DNA of 64,000 nt from Lindgomyces ingoldianus (GCF_010093535.1 NW_022985176.1:92813-156812), one strand, 5' to 3'; numbered from the stretch's first letter, positions 34,467-46,929 are shown. The notes: generated by a model not told the origin, from the letters alone. Translations and numbers: made by a program.

Positions 34467-36990
34467 AGACATTTTATTAATCTACTTAATTCTTATTTAT
34501 AGCAGTAAAAGTGTATTTACTGTTAATAAAGGCTAAACCTAAGCGTCCTTTAAATGTAAACATAGTAGTTAAGCTATATTCTACCCCTTGTCCTACTATA
34601 ACTAAGGCTAATATATTATAGAGGACTTTCTTATTTTTTAAAAAGTATAAATTAATATTTTATAAATTATTAACTATTAAATTTTTTTTTTTTATAAATT
34701 TAATGTTCTTAGTTGCAGTAGTTAGCTGCTTTACATTTATAATCTTCTACTAAGTAGTGTAATGTTAGGTAATTCTTTTTCTTTACTACTTTTTATTAAA
34801 AGTAATAAAATTTATAGTTATTTTATTTTTTATAGTTTATCTATTCTTCTTATTTATAGAGAGAGGCTATTTAGTAAGTGTAGTAGTTTATAGTTTTACA
34901 GGCTAAGGCTATTTCTTACTAGGGGCACCTATTATAATTCTTTTCCTATGTAGGCTACTAGCCTGCTTAGTGCTTGTTATTCTAGTGCTTAATGCAATAG
35001 CGTCACGTGCACTAGTACTAGGGGTATAGACAATTATTAGGTCTATGTAGGGTATTAGGGGGACTTTTCTAAGTCTACTAAGAGTACTTCTGTGTTTATA
35101 CTATCTGCATAGGGTGCTTTTTTTATTAGTAATTATTAGTGCTGTAAGTGTTACTTTTATAGAGTACACACTAACTATTACTTTATTATACTATAAGAGC
35201 CTTTCTGCTAATTATAAGGCTTAGAAGCAGTGTTTTAGGTTTTTCTAGTACTAGCTTTAGAACTTTAAACCTAGCAGGTTTGCCTAGTCCTTCTAGCTTT
35301 TAGTCTTAGATTTTAATAAAGAACTGCTATTATTTTTCTTTATTTATAATATTATATTTAACTTTAGCTATCTGCTATATTATATTAAATATAAGGTAAT
35401 TATTGCTAATACTTATTTAGTAAAGCATAAATATACATTTATAAAAGTAGTTATGTTATAGACTACACTTTTAGCATTTATATTCTTAAAACTGTCTAGA
35501 GAGCTCTTTTACTAAAGTGCTAGAGGTTTAGTTATAAAGAGGAAACTATTTTTTTTTTAAATATTTATAATATATTCTTAGATCTAAGTTTTTTTTTATA
35601 TTTTTTAAGAATTATAAGGTCCTACAACACTATATCTAAACTACTAAAATTTTAGACAGCTACCTTCTAATATTCTTTAAAGTAGTTTTCTAAAAAATAG
35701 TTTTTTTCATATTACTAGTAAAGTTTTTTATTTAATCTTTTTAATATTTTCTTTTTTATAAGGCTGTATTTAGTAGTAATAGCTTTTATTATTATAGTTG
35801 TATTTTTATTCTTTTCTTTTTAAAAGTTTAGGCAGTTTTAGCAGAAATGTCTTACTTTTTTATAGTTTAGGCAGGCTTTATCTTCTAACTACATTTATTA
35901 TTCCTTTGTTAAGGGCAGCTTATTACGTCTAAGAACTTAGTTCTTCTTTAAAAAAAGGCTTTATATATGCTTTACATAACTAAGGTTTATTAGTTTTTTA
36001 TTATACTAAAAAAACTTTTTTTTCTTAAGAATAAATTCTAGCTTTTATAAAGTTTTTTTTATTTTTTTTATTTTTTTTATTTTTTACGCTCTTTATAACA
36101 GTTGTTATAAGTTGTTGCTTGTGTAATAAAGTTCTTAAAAGTAGTTAGTTTATTACTATACATAAACTTATCTTTTACTATTTTACTTAGTTTATTATAA
36201 AACATGTAATAGAGGGCTTTTTAGTCTGTCTATTTATAGATAGCTAATTATTCTCTAAAGTGTGCTATGTAATTCTAAACTAAGCTATTACTTTACTTTA
36301 AGGTGTCTAGTTTATTAGCTATAATACTTTTTTTATTTAAAGTTTTATAAATAGCTACTAAAGCTTTTTTAAAGTTTTTAATACTACTAAATACTTCTTT
36401 TATTTTAAGGGTAAGTGTTACGCTATTAGCTCTAAAATCTATCTAGTTGTCTGCATGTAGCTAAAACTAGATTGCAGAGGGTTCTTCTAAATATAGTCCT
36501 ATTTAGAATATTATTTCTGCATTAGTCTAAAATGCTTTTTTATTATATTACATATAAAGGTAGTATTTTATAAAGAATAAGTAAAGGTTCTTTAGTAATT
36601 TTTTAAAAAGCTTTAAAAAAGCTAGTCTTAAAGTCTTCTTAGCTATAATGCTAGCTTTTTTAGTTAAAATATTTTAGAGTTTAGCTAGTTCTACTTATAG
36701 TTTATATATTTAGTCAGTGTAACTAGTAGCCTGCTAGAGGCTTATAAGTTAAAAAAAGTTACTAAACTTTATTACTTTTTAGTTAATAATTTTTTATTAA
36801 AGGTTTACTAGCTTACTACTTTCTTTTTTAATTTATTAGAGTTCTTTAATATTATCTTAGATTATATTAATTTATTTTGCTAGAATAGCTTTACTTTAAG
36901 TAGAAACTTCTGTAGATCCTAACAGAGCTACATAGGCTATGTTAGTATCTAAGTTATATTAAGTAGTTATACTTTTTAAAGGGGGCAGTG
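34467..36990 (-). pseudogene. gag: Element E gag, spacer and protease
   Basis: Protease GLALINSKYTFTAIN on the minus strand near 34493-34540. Spacer with Cys/His-rich content near 34600-35250. CCHC knuckle near 35826-35885, read as CLNYKKVRHFC*NC. Capsid-like part out to about 36750. Structure parallels A (500-4636) and D. Confidence 0.78.
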
Positions 36991-36995
36991 TTTAA

Positions 36996-37593
36996 TGTTA
37001 TAATTCTTACCTTGTAAAAGCACTTAGGTTAATATAGTTCCTAGTAGAGAGAGTAGGACAGGGATAGGGGCTAACAGTAGAGTGTATAGTCCTATGTAAA
37101 GGCTATTAGGCTAATAGAGGGAGATAGAGTGACTAGATTATAGTTTTCCTTATATGCAGCAGTATAGTAGCTAGGTTAAACAGTCTTATTAGATAAGATT
37201 AGAGGTATATATGTTATAAGATATATAAATAGTATTATAGGTTATTAAAAAGCTTAATGCTACTTAGTTTATGTAAAAAATAAACTAAATATTAAACACA
37301 CCTTTTAAAGGTTATTTAAAGTGGAAACTATATACATGTATAAAAAGCGCTAAGATAAGCTAAGTAAGTTTATATAAGCTTGCTAAGGAGAGCTCTATAA
37401 GCTCTCTTAGACTTAACAGATTTATAGCCTGTCTTCCTACTAGACGGTGCACTCTTCCATTACCGCGGGTAGCTGTGCTGCCTGTCTGTCCTCCGTGTCT
37501 TCCGGTTGGTCTATAAGCGAGCCCTGCTCCAACCTAACAAGACTGTGGAGCACCGCAGGTGGAGTTACGCTGGTCTAACCGTAGACTGTAACA
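36996..37593 (-). repeat. 5' LTR of element E (reversed)
   Basis: 598 bp; its reverse complement starts TGTTACAGTCTACGGTTAGAC and aligns with 18687-19276. The outer ~150 bp (37443-37593) are unmutated, the inner part RIPped. A 67-codon frame at 37506-37709 spans the LTR end and flank and is not a gene. Confidence 0.9.
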
Positions 37594-37900
37594 TTATTAA
37601 CCTAGAGTTAATTAACTTTAATAAGGCTAAGTTTATCTACACTACTATATATGCCAAGGCAGTTAATAATATCTCCTATGCGCTTTTAAACTTTAGAGAT
37701 ACTAACTAGTTTAACATAGACATGTTATAGCTATCTTAGTTATATAATATTAAAGGTGTATAGTGTACTTATAAGTTAGTCTAATTTATCTATTTATTCT
37801 AGCTATATAATGTTATTATATAGCTTTATAAAAGTCTATGTACATAGAAACTACTATAAGAAACTTAACTTAAGCTAACTATCTTTACTCTTAAACTAGT
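37594..37900 (+). other. Unclassified AT-rich fragment, left half
   Basis: Flank of E and left side of F's target site (CTAGT at 37896-37900). A plus frame reads INFNKAKFIYTTIYAKAVNNISYALLNFRDTN before RIP-type stops; I do not recognise it. It resumes at 53179. Confidence 0.4.
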
Positions 37901-38105
37901 TGTGAGAGCACTGTGAAGCAGGAAGCGTGAAGCGCAGAAGGGGGTACAGGATAGTATTAATAGACGAATCCTTGAGGAGACTCAGGGGTTTGTAAGAGGA
38001 TATATATATATATGTGCTGGGGCACGTGACGGGACGTTATGTGCCTAAGGCTGGGCTAAGGGCTCTCTAGGGAGAGTCCGAGGCATGTCTAAGCTAACCG
38101 TGACA
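37901..38105 (-). repeat. 3' LTR of element F (left copy)
   Basis: 205 bp. The outer ~130 bp are unmutated (GTGAGAGCACTGTGAAGCAGG), the inner end partly RIPped. A TATATATATATAT run at 38001-38013 is present in both copies and may be the promoter. Confidence 0.92.
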
Positions 38106-39429
38106 TGGCCCCCCTTCTTCTGCAGGTTGTCCTCAATCCTGCGATTAGATAGGTAGGATATCATAGTAACTTAGACTAGCCCCAGGCAGACCTGCAGTGG
38201 GGACTGTATAGGTTACGCCTAGGTAGTACTTATTACTAGTAACTAAACTCTAGAAAACCTTATTAAAGAAAAACTATGTTTAGAGAAGTATAATTAGAAG
38301 ATTTAAAACATTATTACTAATGCTATAGCTACTAATATAGGGCGTTCTTATCTTATTAGGTTAAGCTAAATAAGCCTATAAAGGCTAAGTAAAGTAAATA
38401 GTTTATAATTAAAAAGCCTACTTTTATAAAAGTAACTTAAAATTATAACTTTTTTTCTTTACTATCTAGTTAAAGTCTGCTTTTAAAAGTCCTAAGGTTT
38501 TAGTTTTAGTACTTGTAAGTACTATAAAGCATCTATAGATGCACTGCTTCTATGTAAGTAGTTCTTTTAAATGTAGTAGTTAATTACTAAGTCTTTTTTA
38601 TTAAAAGAATAGTTATTAGTAAGCTTATAATATTATAATTTTATTTAAAATAGCTTAGAGTCTTAATATATTACTAAAATAGTTTTAAAGTTAGTGCTGT
38701 AAAGCTTCTAAAACTAAATTTATAGCTACTCTAGTCTAGAGTTACAAGTGCTAAATAAAGAGGTGTAGTGCTATATAAGTAAGTTGTTTTGCTAGTTTTT
38801 TTAAGTACTAATAAATTAGTGCTTTAGAGATATCTTTATACATAAAATGCTTAAGGATAATGCTTTTAATATATTACTATTTACTAGAAGTAGTTGCTTT
38901 TTTAGTTAGTTAAGTGTAAGCATAAGTAATAGTTTTTTTAAGCTATTTATATATTTCTTTATCTCTCTAACATTCTATACTAAGTAGGTTATAGGCAGTA
39001 AGGCTCTAGAGTAACTCTAGACCTTACATAAAGTAAAAAAAGTAAGTGTAAGTTTAAGTATAAAACACTATTTTTACTACTTTTAAACTTTTTTTTTTTT
39101 ACTTTTACTTTAGCTCCTCTCTAACTAGTTTTTTTAGCTATAACTTTTTTTTTTTTTACTATGCTTATTACATCTCTTGCTTAGTGCTTTAAAAAGGAGA
39201 TTCCTACGCATGTTTATAAGCTTTTGCCTTACTTAGAGCCTTAGCTGCCACTTATCTAAAAATAGTGCTGTAGCTATGTTGCTGCGCTGTTATCTAAGAA
39301 AAGCAGTAAAAAGCTTTTAGCTTTTAATTTTTACATAGCTGTAAATGCTAGCGTGTGCATAAAAAGCATGCTATTTAGTGTTTATAAAGGCTGTGTTAAT
39401 AAAAAGGTAGGTAGCTATATAAAAGTAAG
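38106..39429. other. Element F 3' region, no gene assigned
   Basis: 1.3 kb between the 3' LTR and the G insertion. Apart from the unmutated polypurine complement at its left end it is heavily RIPped. Both strands have frames with only TAA/TAG stops, but TGA is depleted everywhere in RIPped DNA, so this is not evidence of coding. Poly-T runs near 39090-39160. Confidence 0.4.
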
Positions 39430-39709
39430 TGTTGAATAGGCTCTGACAGCTAGCTGCTTATAGTATAAGCACTTAAGTAGCAAGAGTAAGAGTGGTGTAC
39501 AGTGTGCACAGCGTACAAAGTAGGTAAGGTAAGGGCAACATGTTTCTAGTTCTATTGCTCTTGTCTTTCCTTTGTACAGAGGAAAAGGAGGATATCTAGA
39601 TATTTACGCACAAAGGTTTGCGCACAAGCATTATGTAACATAGATATGTAATCCTGCTTGTGCGCAATTGTTTATATCTAGGCTGCAACACTACTACTGT
39701 GTACAGACA
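39430..39709 (-). repeat. 3' LTR of element G (left copy)
   Basis: 280 bp. The outer end keeps TGAATAGG and CTGACAG, while the inner end is RIPped (TACTACTGTGTACAGACA against GCTGCTGCGTACGGACA in the other copy). Confidence 0.92.
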
Positions 39710-39899
39710 CTAGCAACTTTTCTTTTTATCTAAAAAGTTGCTTTTTATACGCGTTACCTCCCTTCTGTCTGTGTAAGTCTATCTAATTATATTCTGCCTT
39801 TACTCTACTTTATTTATTAGGACTTGCCTTAGTAATGCTGTGTGTTAAGATAGGCTAGTTGCGCTATGTAAATAGCTTTTTTTTTCTTTATTCTTTGCT

Positions 39900-42800
39900 T
39901 TCTAAGCCTTACTATATAATCCCCTAGCTCTTTTCTCTTTTTATATAGTGCTAACAGTAACAGATCCTTATAATAAAAAAGATAAGTGTATATAATATAA
40001 AAAAAAACAAAATAAAGGAAAATAGGCCTTATATAAAGGCGTTATTAGTCTAGTTAGTCTAAGGCATCTTTACGCATAGGATTTAGCTAGTCTATAGATG
40101 CTTCTATCTAGACAGAGAGGCAGTTAGTTAGGACTAATAATTAAAAAGCTTAGTTTAGTGTTTTTTTTATATATATATCTACTAAGTTATTTTTACTATT
40201 AATCTACTTTATCTTAGTAATTTCCCTTTTCTTATATAATTTATAAAGTAACATAATGTTAATTATAAGTTACTTTTTACTAGTAGTGCCTAGCTTAATA
40301 AAGTAATTATATAGAGACCTTAAATTTATATAGATTACTACTAGAATTAGTAGCAGTTTAAGTGTTTATATAATTTACTATAAAGTTGTACTAAAAGTAA
40401 TTATATTATTAAACCTTTTAACTATTTTATATAGTTTACTAGTAAGAACACTCTTAGTTACTCTTTTACACTTAGTAGAATTTTAGTGTATAATGTTGCC
40501 TAGTATTTTAAAGTAGTTGCTTTACTTTATATAGTTTTTATTACTTAATATAATTAAAAATCTTAGCTGTAAGCTAAGGTTTTTATTATTAGTAAATAAT
40601 TTATTTATAAAAATAAACAGCTTTGCATAATTAAGCTATAATAGTAAGAAAGTAAGACTATGCTTACTATTATCTATCTACTATTAGATTTATGCGTTAA
40701 GTGTGTTAATATTATTATGCAAAGAGTCTATAGTTTATGCAGTAATAGATAAGTTAAATGCTGCCTTTAGTTAACACATAGATGCAATGTATACCTCTCT
40801 TATACATTACTTAATATATTATTATGTAGCATCCTTATTTTTTAAGTTAATTATATAAAGGTAGCTTACTTATCTCTTTTAAGTAAAAACTACTATGTTA
40901 TACGTAAGCTTAATTTTTTTACTATTAAACTTAATAAGCTGCTTTTTTACTAGAATAGTTTTACTCTTTATATAAAACTTTACTTTCTGCAGTTTCTTTT
41001 TTTCTCTTTACATAAAATTTTTTATTATAATGCTTAAAGTGTTATCTGTCTATAAGCTAGTAATACTAAAAGTGTACTCTTCTTTATTAGTAATTAAGAG
41101 GTAAGGGTTATATAAAAAGATGTGTATACGCAGCTTTTTTTTATAGTAGTTATAGTATGTTTTAAACTAATATAGTCCTAATTTAGCAGCTCTATATAAA
41201 GGTTATACAACCTAGAGTATTATATTTAGTAGAAAGCTCTAGTGTATCTCCTTTAGTAGCTTTGTGTACAGCGTGCGCATAAGCTTATTTATTAATTAGA
41301 TGTATACTTATATAATATTACATAGTTTAAAATGCATTTTATACATAGCTCTTAAGCTTACTTTTATAGCTAAAAGTAGTCTTTAGCTTATTCTTTAAAT
41401 AGTTAGTAACTAAGTAAGAATTTCTCTCTTCTCTTTATCTAAGTAGCTAGTAAACACTAGGCAGGATTTTTTATATAGTTAGGTTGTTTTACTTTTTACT
41501 TTTTATATAAGGTAAAGGTTAAAAATCTAACTTTTATGCCTTATTAAGTTATATGCTATAACCTTAAAAGTGCTATTAGTAATTAGAGTGTCTATCTCTA
41601 TATAGTCTAATTCCTTAAATAGTTTTCTAGGTATAGTAATTACACTATCTGTATAGAGCTTAATAGATAAGGCCTAATTATTCTTTTTCTTCTAGGTTAG
41701 AAATACCTAGTCTAGACTTTATACAGGTTTTTTTTACCTTTTACTTTTTCTAGTATCTATATCTTTCTTTTACACTAGTGCAGCATTGCTATTTTAAAGG
41801 GCTTAGTCTATAGTAGGCTCTAGTTCTACCTTTATAACATTTTTATAAGGCTGTTCTTTTTTCCTCTTCTTTAGAGAACCCCTTTATATAAGGATTAGTT
41901 TATTTAGGTTATTTATTATAGGTAGGTTATCTTTCTCTTTTTCTTTATAGTATAGTTTAACCTATGTATATTAAAGCTTTAGTAGGCTATTTTTTTTTTT
42001 AATAATAATGTCTTTTTTTTTAATGCTTTTAATCTTATATAGGCTAGTCTAGCCTTTTTTCTCTCTCTATGCTATAATTTCTAAGCTAAGAGGGAGGTTA
42101 AGAACTTTATATGTTATAAAGCTATTATAGGTGTTAATTATATAATTAATGTTTACTTTTACATAGTTTTTTTAAAGTATCTTTATTACCTTTTATATAG
42201 CGCTTACTTATGTAATAATGTTTAGTAATAGCAGAGAGTTTAGGTTAATTCTTAGGTATGCTCTAAAGACTAGCAGTGTGGGTACTAGACTATGTAGGCT
42301 AGCTATGTTGTTTAGAGCCTTAACTGCTATCTGCAGGATAGCCTTATTATTTGTATAGTTACCTAGCTTAGTCTTTAGGATGTTAAACACTTATTAGAGA
42401 GGTATGTGCGCGCGCTTAACCTTTCTAACTACTTAATGTACTTCTATAGGCATCTGCCTACATGTAGCTTCTATAATCTTTGCATAAGCTTAAAAATCCT
42501 CTAAAGCAAAGTTTATACTAGAGTTATACATAATGTAGTTTAAAGGTCCTTAATAGGTGTTAATCTAGCATTTGCATAGTGCATCTTAGGTATTTTGTGT
42601 AGACATAGATTTTAGAAATGTAGCAGCCTAAAATAATGTGTTTACATTAATAATATATAGAACATCTTTATTATTAATTTATATAATGTTAATAATAACT
42701 TTATAGTTAAAGTAGGTGTTATCTTTAATTATAAACTTAAATCTTTATAGAGCCTAGTTATATAATTAGTAGAGGTAGCAGAACTTCTTAATCTTTTTTA

Positions 42801-43600
42801 GCACTGCAGCATTAATGTTGTAGCTAGCGCTAGTTAGCATCTTTTAAAGTCTTTTTATACAGGGGTGTCTAAATTAGCAGTAGAGGTAGTAGAGTTTTAA
42901 TTTAGTAAAGAAAGACATAAATTCTTCCTTACTAATATTAAAAAAAAAGTGTCTTTATTTTTATATAATAAGTATAGTAGTTTTGTCTTTACATATAATA
43001 ATATTTAAAATGTTGTTAAAGTATGCCCTAAGTTAGTTAGCATTTACTAGTAATAGCAGAAATAGTGTTAGAGTCTCTAGGATGTAGTATATAACTAAAC
43101 TAATTAAGTTTTAGATTTATATAGTACTAATTAATCTCTTTAGTGTCTAGCCTTTAAAGCTAATATCTGTTTAGCTAAGTGTCTAATTAATTTCTATATA
43201 TAGGTTCTTTTATATATACACCTTAAGTTAAGACTTACTAATAGTAGAGATCTTTACTACACCTGTGTCTTATAGTTTACCTTAGTATACTGTATAGTAT
43301 TAGTTATTAAGAATAAACTGCTTAGCATATTCCTTAGGTTTAATGCTGTAGATGTCCTCTCCTGTTGCACAGTGTAGATAGGTAGTAGAGGTAAAGTAGT
43401 TAATAGCTTCTTTAGCATTCTTACTTTTCTATTTTATTTTCTTTACATTATATAAATTATTTTCTTTTTTAGAGTAACTTTTAAAGTCTTAGATGTATAA
43501 GGTAATAGCTTTATGTAATAGAGTCTTATTATAAAAATCTTTATACAAAGTAATGTACTAGTTCTTTACTTACATATAGTTATTATAAGGGTAGTTTAAT
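39900..43600 (-). pseudogene. pol: Element G pol relic: integrase, RT, RNase H
   Basis: Minus-strand copia polyprotein with TAA/TAG stops. RT is recognised by GLY*FKTYYNYY near 41150-41185 (family LYGLKxSPxxW), followed by EEYTFSITSL*TDNTL near 41040-41090. The integrase end lies at 42208-42390. RNase H should occupy about 39900-40800 but is too mutated to delimit. Domain order and wording match fungal copia polyproteins I know. Confidence 0.8.
42208..42390 (-). pseudogene. Copia integrase C-terminal segment, intact 60-codon stretch
   Basis: An unbroken minus-strand window within G's pol. KAILQIAVKALNNIASL and LVPTLLVFRAYLRI correspond to the (A/F)KAxNDTAGPxGLVPTLLVFGAYPR stretch of fungal copia integrases. 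The ATG is internal methionine, not a start. Confidence 0.8.
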
Positions 43601-45000
43601 AACTAACATTCTTTCTTATAGCAGACAAAGCACTTCTTTGTCTGCGTGTAGTTATCTCTAGATTGTGGCCTAAACCTAGATAAAGATCTTCTATGTTGTC
43701 TTTTTTTGCGCAGAGAGAGGCTTCCTTCTTGTTATGCAGAGTTATATTAGTAGTCTATATAGTATGCATTAGGCAGTTTCTAGAAGTATTAGTTTACCCT
43801 TTAGTTTATAGTAACTTAAAGTAATGCCTATAGGTTGCTAAATAAGGCTTTACATAAGGGCTTAATAGTAAACATAGCATGTTCTAGTTCTAGTTGTCCT
43901 TAACAGGCTTATATAACAGCAGTGTGTAGTAGAACATTTTCTTAGAATTTTATTTCTAGTGCTTTTTATATAAGTGTAAGCTTATTAATTATTATTTTAA
44001 AGACTTTATATAAACTTTTGTTAGAGTTCTTTTATTAGTATTATGTAAAAGTTATTATTGTCTAGTCTGTCTAGTACTAGCTATAGTTTATATTAGTGTT
44101 AAAGTAACTGCTTAAGGTGTTATATAAATGCTTCTAGTTATGTTTAAGGCCTATGTTGTGCATATAGTACATATTTACCTAACCTTTTAAGATATTTAGA
44201 AAGATGTTTATATACTAAGTTTCCTAGATATCTAGCTATTAATATAGATTAATAAAGATCTTTATTTTATTTATAAAAATGTTATATAGTTAACTTATAT
44301 AGTTATTATTTTTTTTTATGCTTTTTAAAATTATATAATCTTGTCTACTAGAAGTTTTTCTTTAGTAGTTTCCTTCTAGGGTGGAAGTTTATACAGGCTG
44401 TAATATAGTATAGATTGTGCAGGTAGTATTAGTAGTGCATACACTACTGCAGGCGGTGGTGTGTACAATTAAAGGTGTGGAGCAGGCGTTAGGTAGGGTG
44501 GCATGTATTGTTTGTACAGTAATTAGTGTAGTGCTAGCTAAGGTGTAAGAGCAGGTAATGCTAGTACATTTAGTGTTAATAGCAGCATTGTGTTTAGTCT
44601 GCTTTTATGCAGAGCTTTATATAGTAATAAAGGTTGCATATAAAGCCTTTCTAGTGTAATTGCTTTTTTTTATGCTATATTATACAGCTTCTAGGCTTAA
44701 GTACCTTTAGTGCCTAGCTGTAGTGTAATTCTTTTATCCTCTAGCACTTATATAAGCTTTTTTTTAAATGTGCAGCTAAGTGCTAAGAAGTCTTATAGTG
44801 TCTATCTTTTAAAATCCTTTATGTACGCACTTAGAAGAGTAGCGCCCTTCTAAGTTGTTATATGTAGATTAGTAATTATATAACTTATGTATAATTAAGT
44901 CTATAGGCTTATTAGAGCTTCTAACATATTAATCTTGTTATTCTAGTACTCTAGGCTAGTCTTGTTTTGTAGTGTTACCTCTAATATCCCTATATCCTTT
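43600..45000 (-). pseudogene. gag: Element G gag relic
   Basis: A Cys cluster near 43620-43655 reads CFVCYKKEC* with LLNYPYN after it, the fungal copia CFVCxKxGCWST motif. A proline-rich part (YTPPPAVVYALL) lies near 44420-44470. This proline-rich stretch retains CCA/TGG and is less mutated than its surroundings. The start is not resolvable. Confidence 0.7.
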
Positions 45001-45108
45001 ATAAGTTATTTATATAATAGGAATTATTTCTTATTCTTTCTATTATTACATAGAGTTGTTAGTTGCTAATAGGATTTTATTATAATAGTATAGTTAATTA
45101 CTTTTCTA

Positions 45109-45633
45109 GTAGATTGCGCGGGTACTGCTATTGTCTAGCTACTAGGTTGTGCAGCTTTAATAGCTTTAGTGTGCGCCTTACACTATCTCCTTCTTACTTT
45201 ATACAGTAGCAGAGCTTACTATATAATGTAAAGGATTAATCTGCTATTCTAAGAGATAAGTAACTAAACAAAGTACCTTATAAGGTGTAAGTGCTTTGTT
45301 GTTACTTTTTCTAAGGGATAGGTAATAAAACAAAGTGCCTTATAAGGCGTAGAGTTAATTGCTTGTGCAGTAGATTGCGCAGGTACTGCTGTTGTCTAGC
45401 TACTAGGTTGTGCAGCTTTAATAGCTTTAGTGTGCGTCTTACACTATCTCCTCCTTACTCTGTACAGTAGCAGAGCTTGCTGTACAATGCAAAGGATTAA
45501 TCTGCTATCCTAAGGGATAGGTAACTAAACAAAGTACCTTATAGGGCGTAGGTACTCTGCTGTTACTCTTCCTAAGGGATAGGTAACAAAACAAAGTACC
45601 TTACAAAGCGTAGGTACTCTATTGTTACTCTTG
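45109..45633. repeat. Tandem repeats in the leader of element G
   Basis: A 261-bp unit starting GTAGATTGCGC at 45109 is repeated at 45370. Each unit ends with two 62-bp sub-repeats beginning CTAAG(A/G)GATA(A/G)GTAA (45249, 45311; 45510, 45572). Lies between gag and the 5' LTR, a non-coding leader. Confidence 0.85.
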
Positions 45634-45668
45634 CTAATTTACAGTTAATTAAATTAACTACTAATTAG

Positions 45669-45948
45669 TGTTAAATAGGCTCTAACAGCTAGCTGCTTAT
45701 AGTATAAGCACTTAAGTAGCAAGAGTAAGAGTAGTGTACAGTGTGCACAGCGTATAAGGTAGGTAAGGTAAGGGCAACATGTTTTTAGTTTTATTGCTCT
45801 TGTCTTTCCTCTGTACAGAGGAAAAGGGGGATATCTAGATGTTCGCGCACAGAGGTTCGCGCACGAGCATCATGTGACATAGATACGTGATCCTGCTCGT
45901 GCGCGATCGTTCGTATCCAGGCCGCGACGCTGCTGCTGCGTACGGACA
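45669..45948 (-). repeat. 5' LTR of element G (right copy)
   Basis: 280 bp. The outer ~110 bp are unmutated and CpG-rich (TTCGCGCACGAGCATCATGTGAC), the inner part mutated. Confidence 0.92.
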
Positions 45949-45953
45949 GTAAG

Positions 45954-46920
45954 TCTTTTTAAAGCTTTTTAAGTTTATGCTAACTATGTATAGCTTAACC
46001 CCTACTTCTACTACGCTAGAAATATTTTCTAGTACTATATTAACTAAGCTCTTAACTATAACAAATGCGCTATTAAAGCTGTAAGTAACCTAAGTTAAGA
46101 ACTTAACCTAGACGCTAAAGCTTAGCTCTACTATTAAAAGAATGTCCTCTTATACGCCCTAGCCCTTAGAGAGCATATTAATGCATACTCCTAGTAGCTA
46201 AAGCATAAGATTAAGGGCTTTACGCTAGTAGAGTATACCTAGTAGTGTTAGGTTTCCTAAAAACATAACTATAAGCAGGATAAGGTATATCTTAGTATTA
46301 TAAGTTATTTAGATTATAGCTAACTTTGCTTTAAAGTAGTCTTAGTAGTGTTAGTAAAAACTATCTAAATAATACTATTATCTAGTTTAAGTCTAAGGCA
46401 ATTTTTTTTAAGAACAGCTGCGTAACTAACTAGGAGAAACAGTAGTACTACTACAGGCTAAATATACCTGCTGCTAAGAAGGTAAGCTTACTAGTTATAA
46501 ATTAGTAGTCTAGTATAGCATAGATAGATTAAAAGCGCGCAGAACTTTTATTTTACTAAAAAAGTAGCTAGCAATGTTTTTAGAAATCTTTAAAATATTT
46601 CTGTTATATATGTAGATAATACCTAGTCTAGACTTTACCTAGAACCTCTCTAAGTCTAGTAGGGCCCTAGACAGTACCTTTAATACAGACATTTACACCC
46701 TACTCTAGGTTATAACTTTGTAAGCTGCATAAAGTTAAAATTTTATAGTAAAAAGTATAAGTTATTGCTTTATTTTTTTTTTTTATATGCTAACTTTCTT
46801 TAGTAATTCCTATGTTATAGAGTTTAGATTGCATTAGGTTTTGCTGTAGGTGCTCAAGTTAGTGCAGTTGTCCCCTAAGGGGTACTTACAGGTGTAGTGT
46901 TTAGCTGTTGCTTCTGTTAT
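45954..46920. other. Element F 3' region, right part
   Basis: Continues from 39429 across G's insertion. Lies just beyond the chromodomain of F. A minus frame with few stops (GNLTLLGILY, LLGVCINMLSKG near 46170-46270) and a plus frame (LALREHINAYS near 46160-46192) are both possible; I cannot decide and name no gene. Confidence 0.35.
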
Positions 46921-46929
46921 AATGTATTA

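Larger units (their letters stand above)
19277..37593 (-). mobile_element. Element E: same family as A, opposite orientation, host of A and D insertions
   Basis: The minus-strand order from right to left is LTR (36996-37593), gag, protease, RT, RNase H, integrase, chromodomain, antisense gene. The sequence at 19277-19585 continues at 27182 after element D, and the left end stops at the junction with A's 3' LTR (CTGTG at 19277). The rest of E, including its 3' LTR, must lie left of position 1. Two pogo copies (28108-29973, 32599-34464) are inserted at TA. LTR and protein fragments match A most closely. Confidence 0.85.
39430..45948 (-). mobile_element. Element G: RIP-degraded Ty1/copia retrotransposon nested in F
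   Basis: Two 280-bp LTRs (39430-39709, 45669-45948) beginning TGTTGAATAGG or TGTTAAATAGG and ending GGACA or AGACA, with GTAAG duplicated (39425-39429, 45949-45953). The minus-strand gene order is gag, integrase, RT, RNase H, that is integrase before RT, which is the copia order. Purine-rich GATAAAAAGAAAAGTTG (complement, next to the left LTR) fits the priming tract. Total length 6.5 kb. Confidence 0.9.

Noticed and set aside
36030..36090. Poly-T/AT low-complexity stretch as a LINE tail or regulatory site
   Set aside because: Lies inside E's gag on the minus strand, where it is RIPped Lys/Glu codons; no LINE RT nearby.
37506..37709. 67-codon plus frame
   Set aside because: Starts inside the reversed LTR of E and ends in the flanking fragment, so it spans an insertion boundary.
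38106..39429. Long plus-strand gene antisense to F, because its only stops are TAA/TAG
   Set aside because: TGA is depleted in all RIPped sequence here, so lack of TGA does not mark a coding frame; the minus frame looks equally good.
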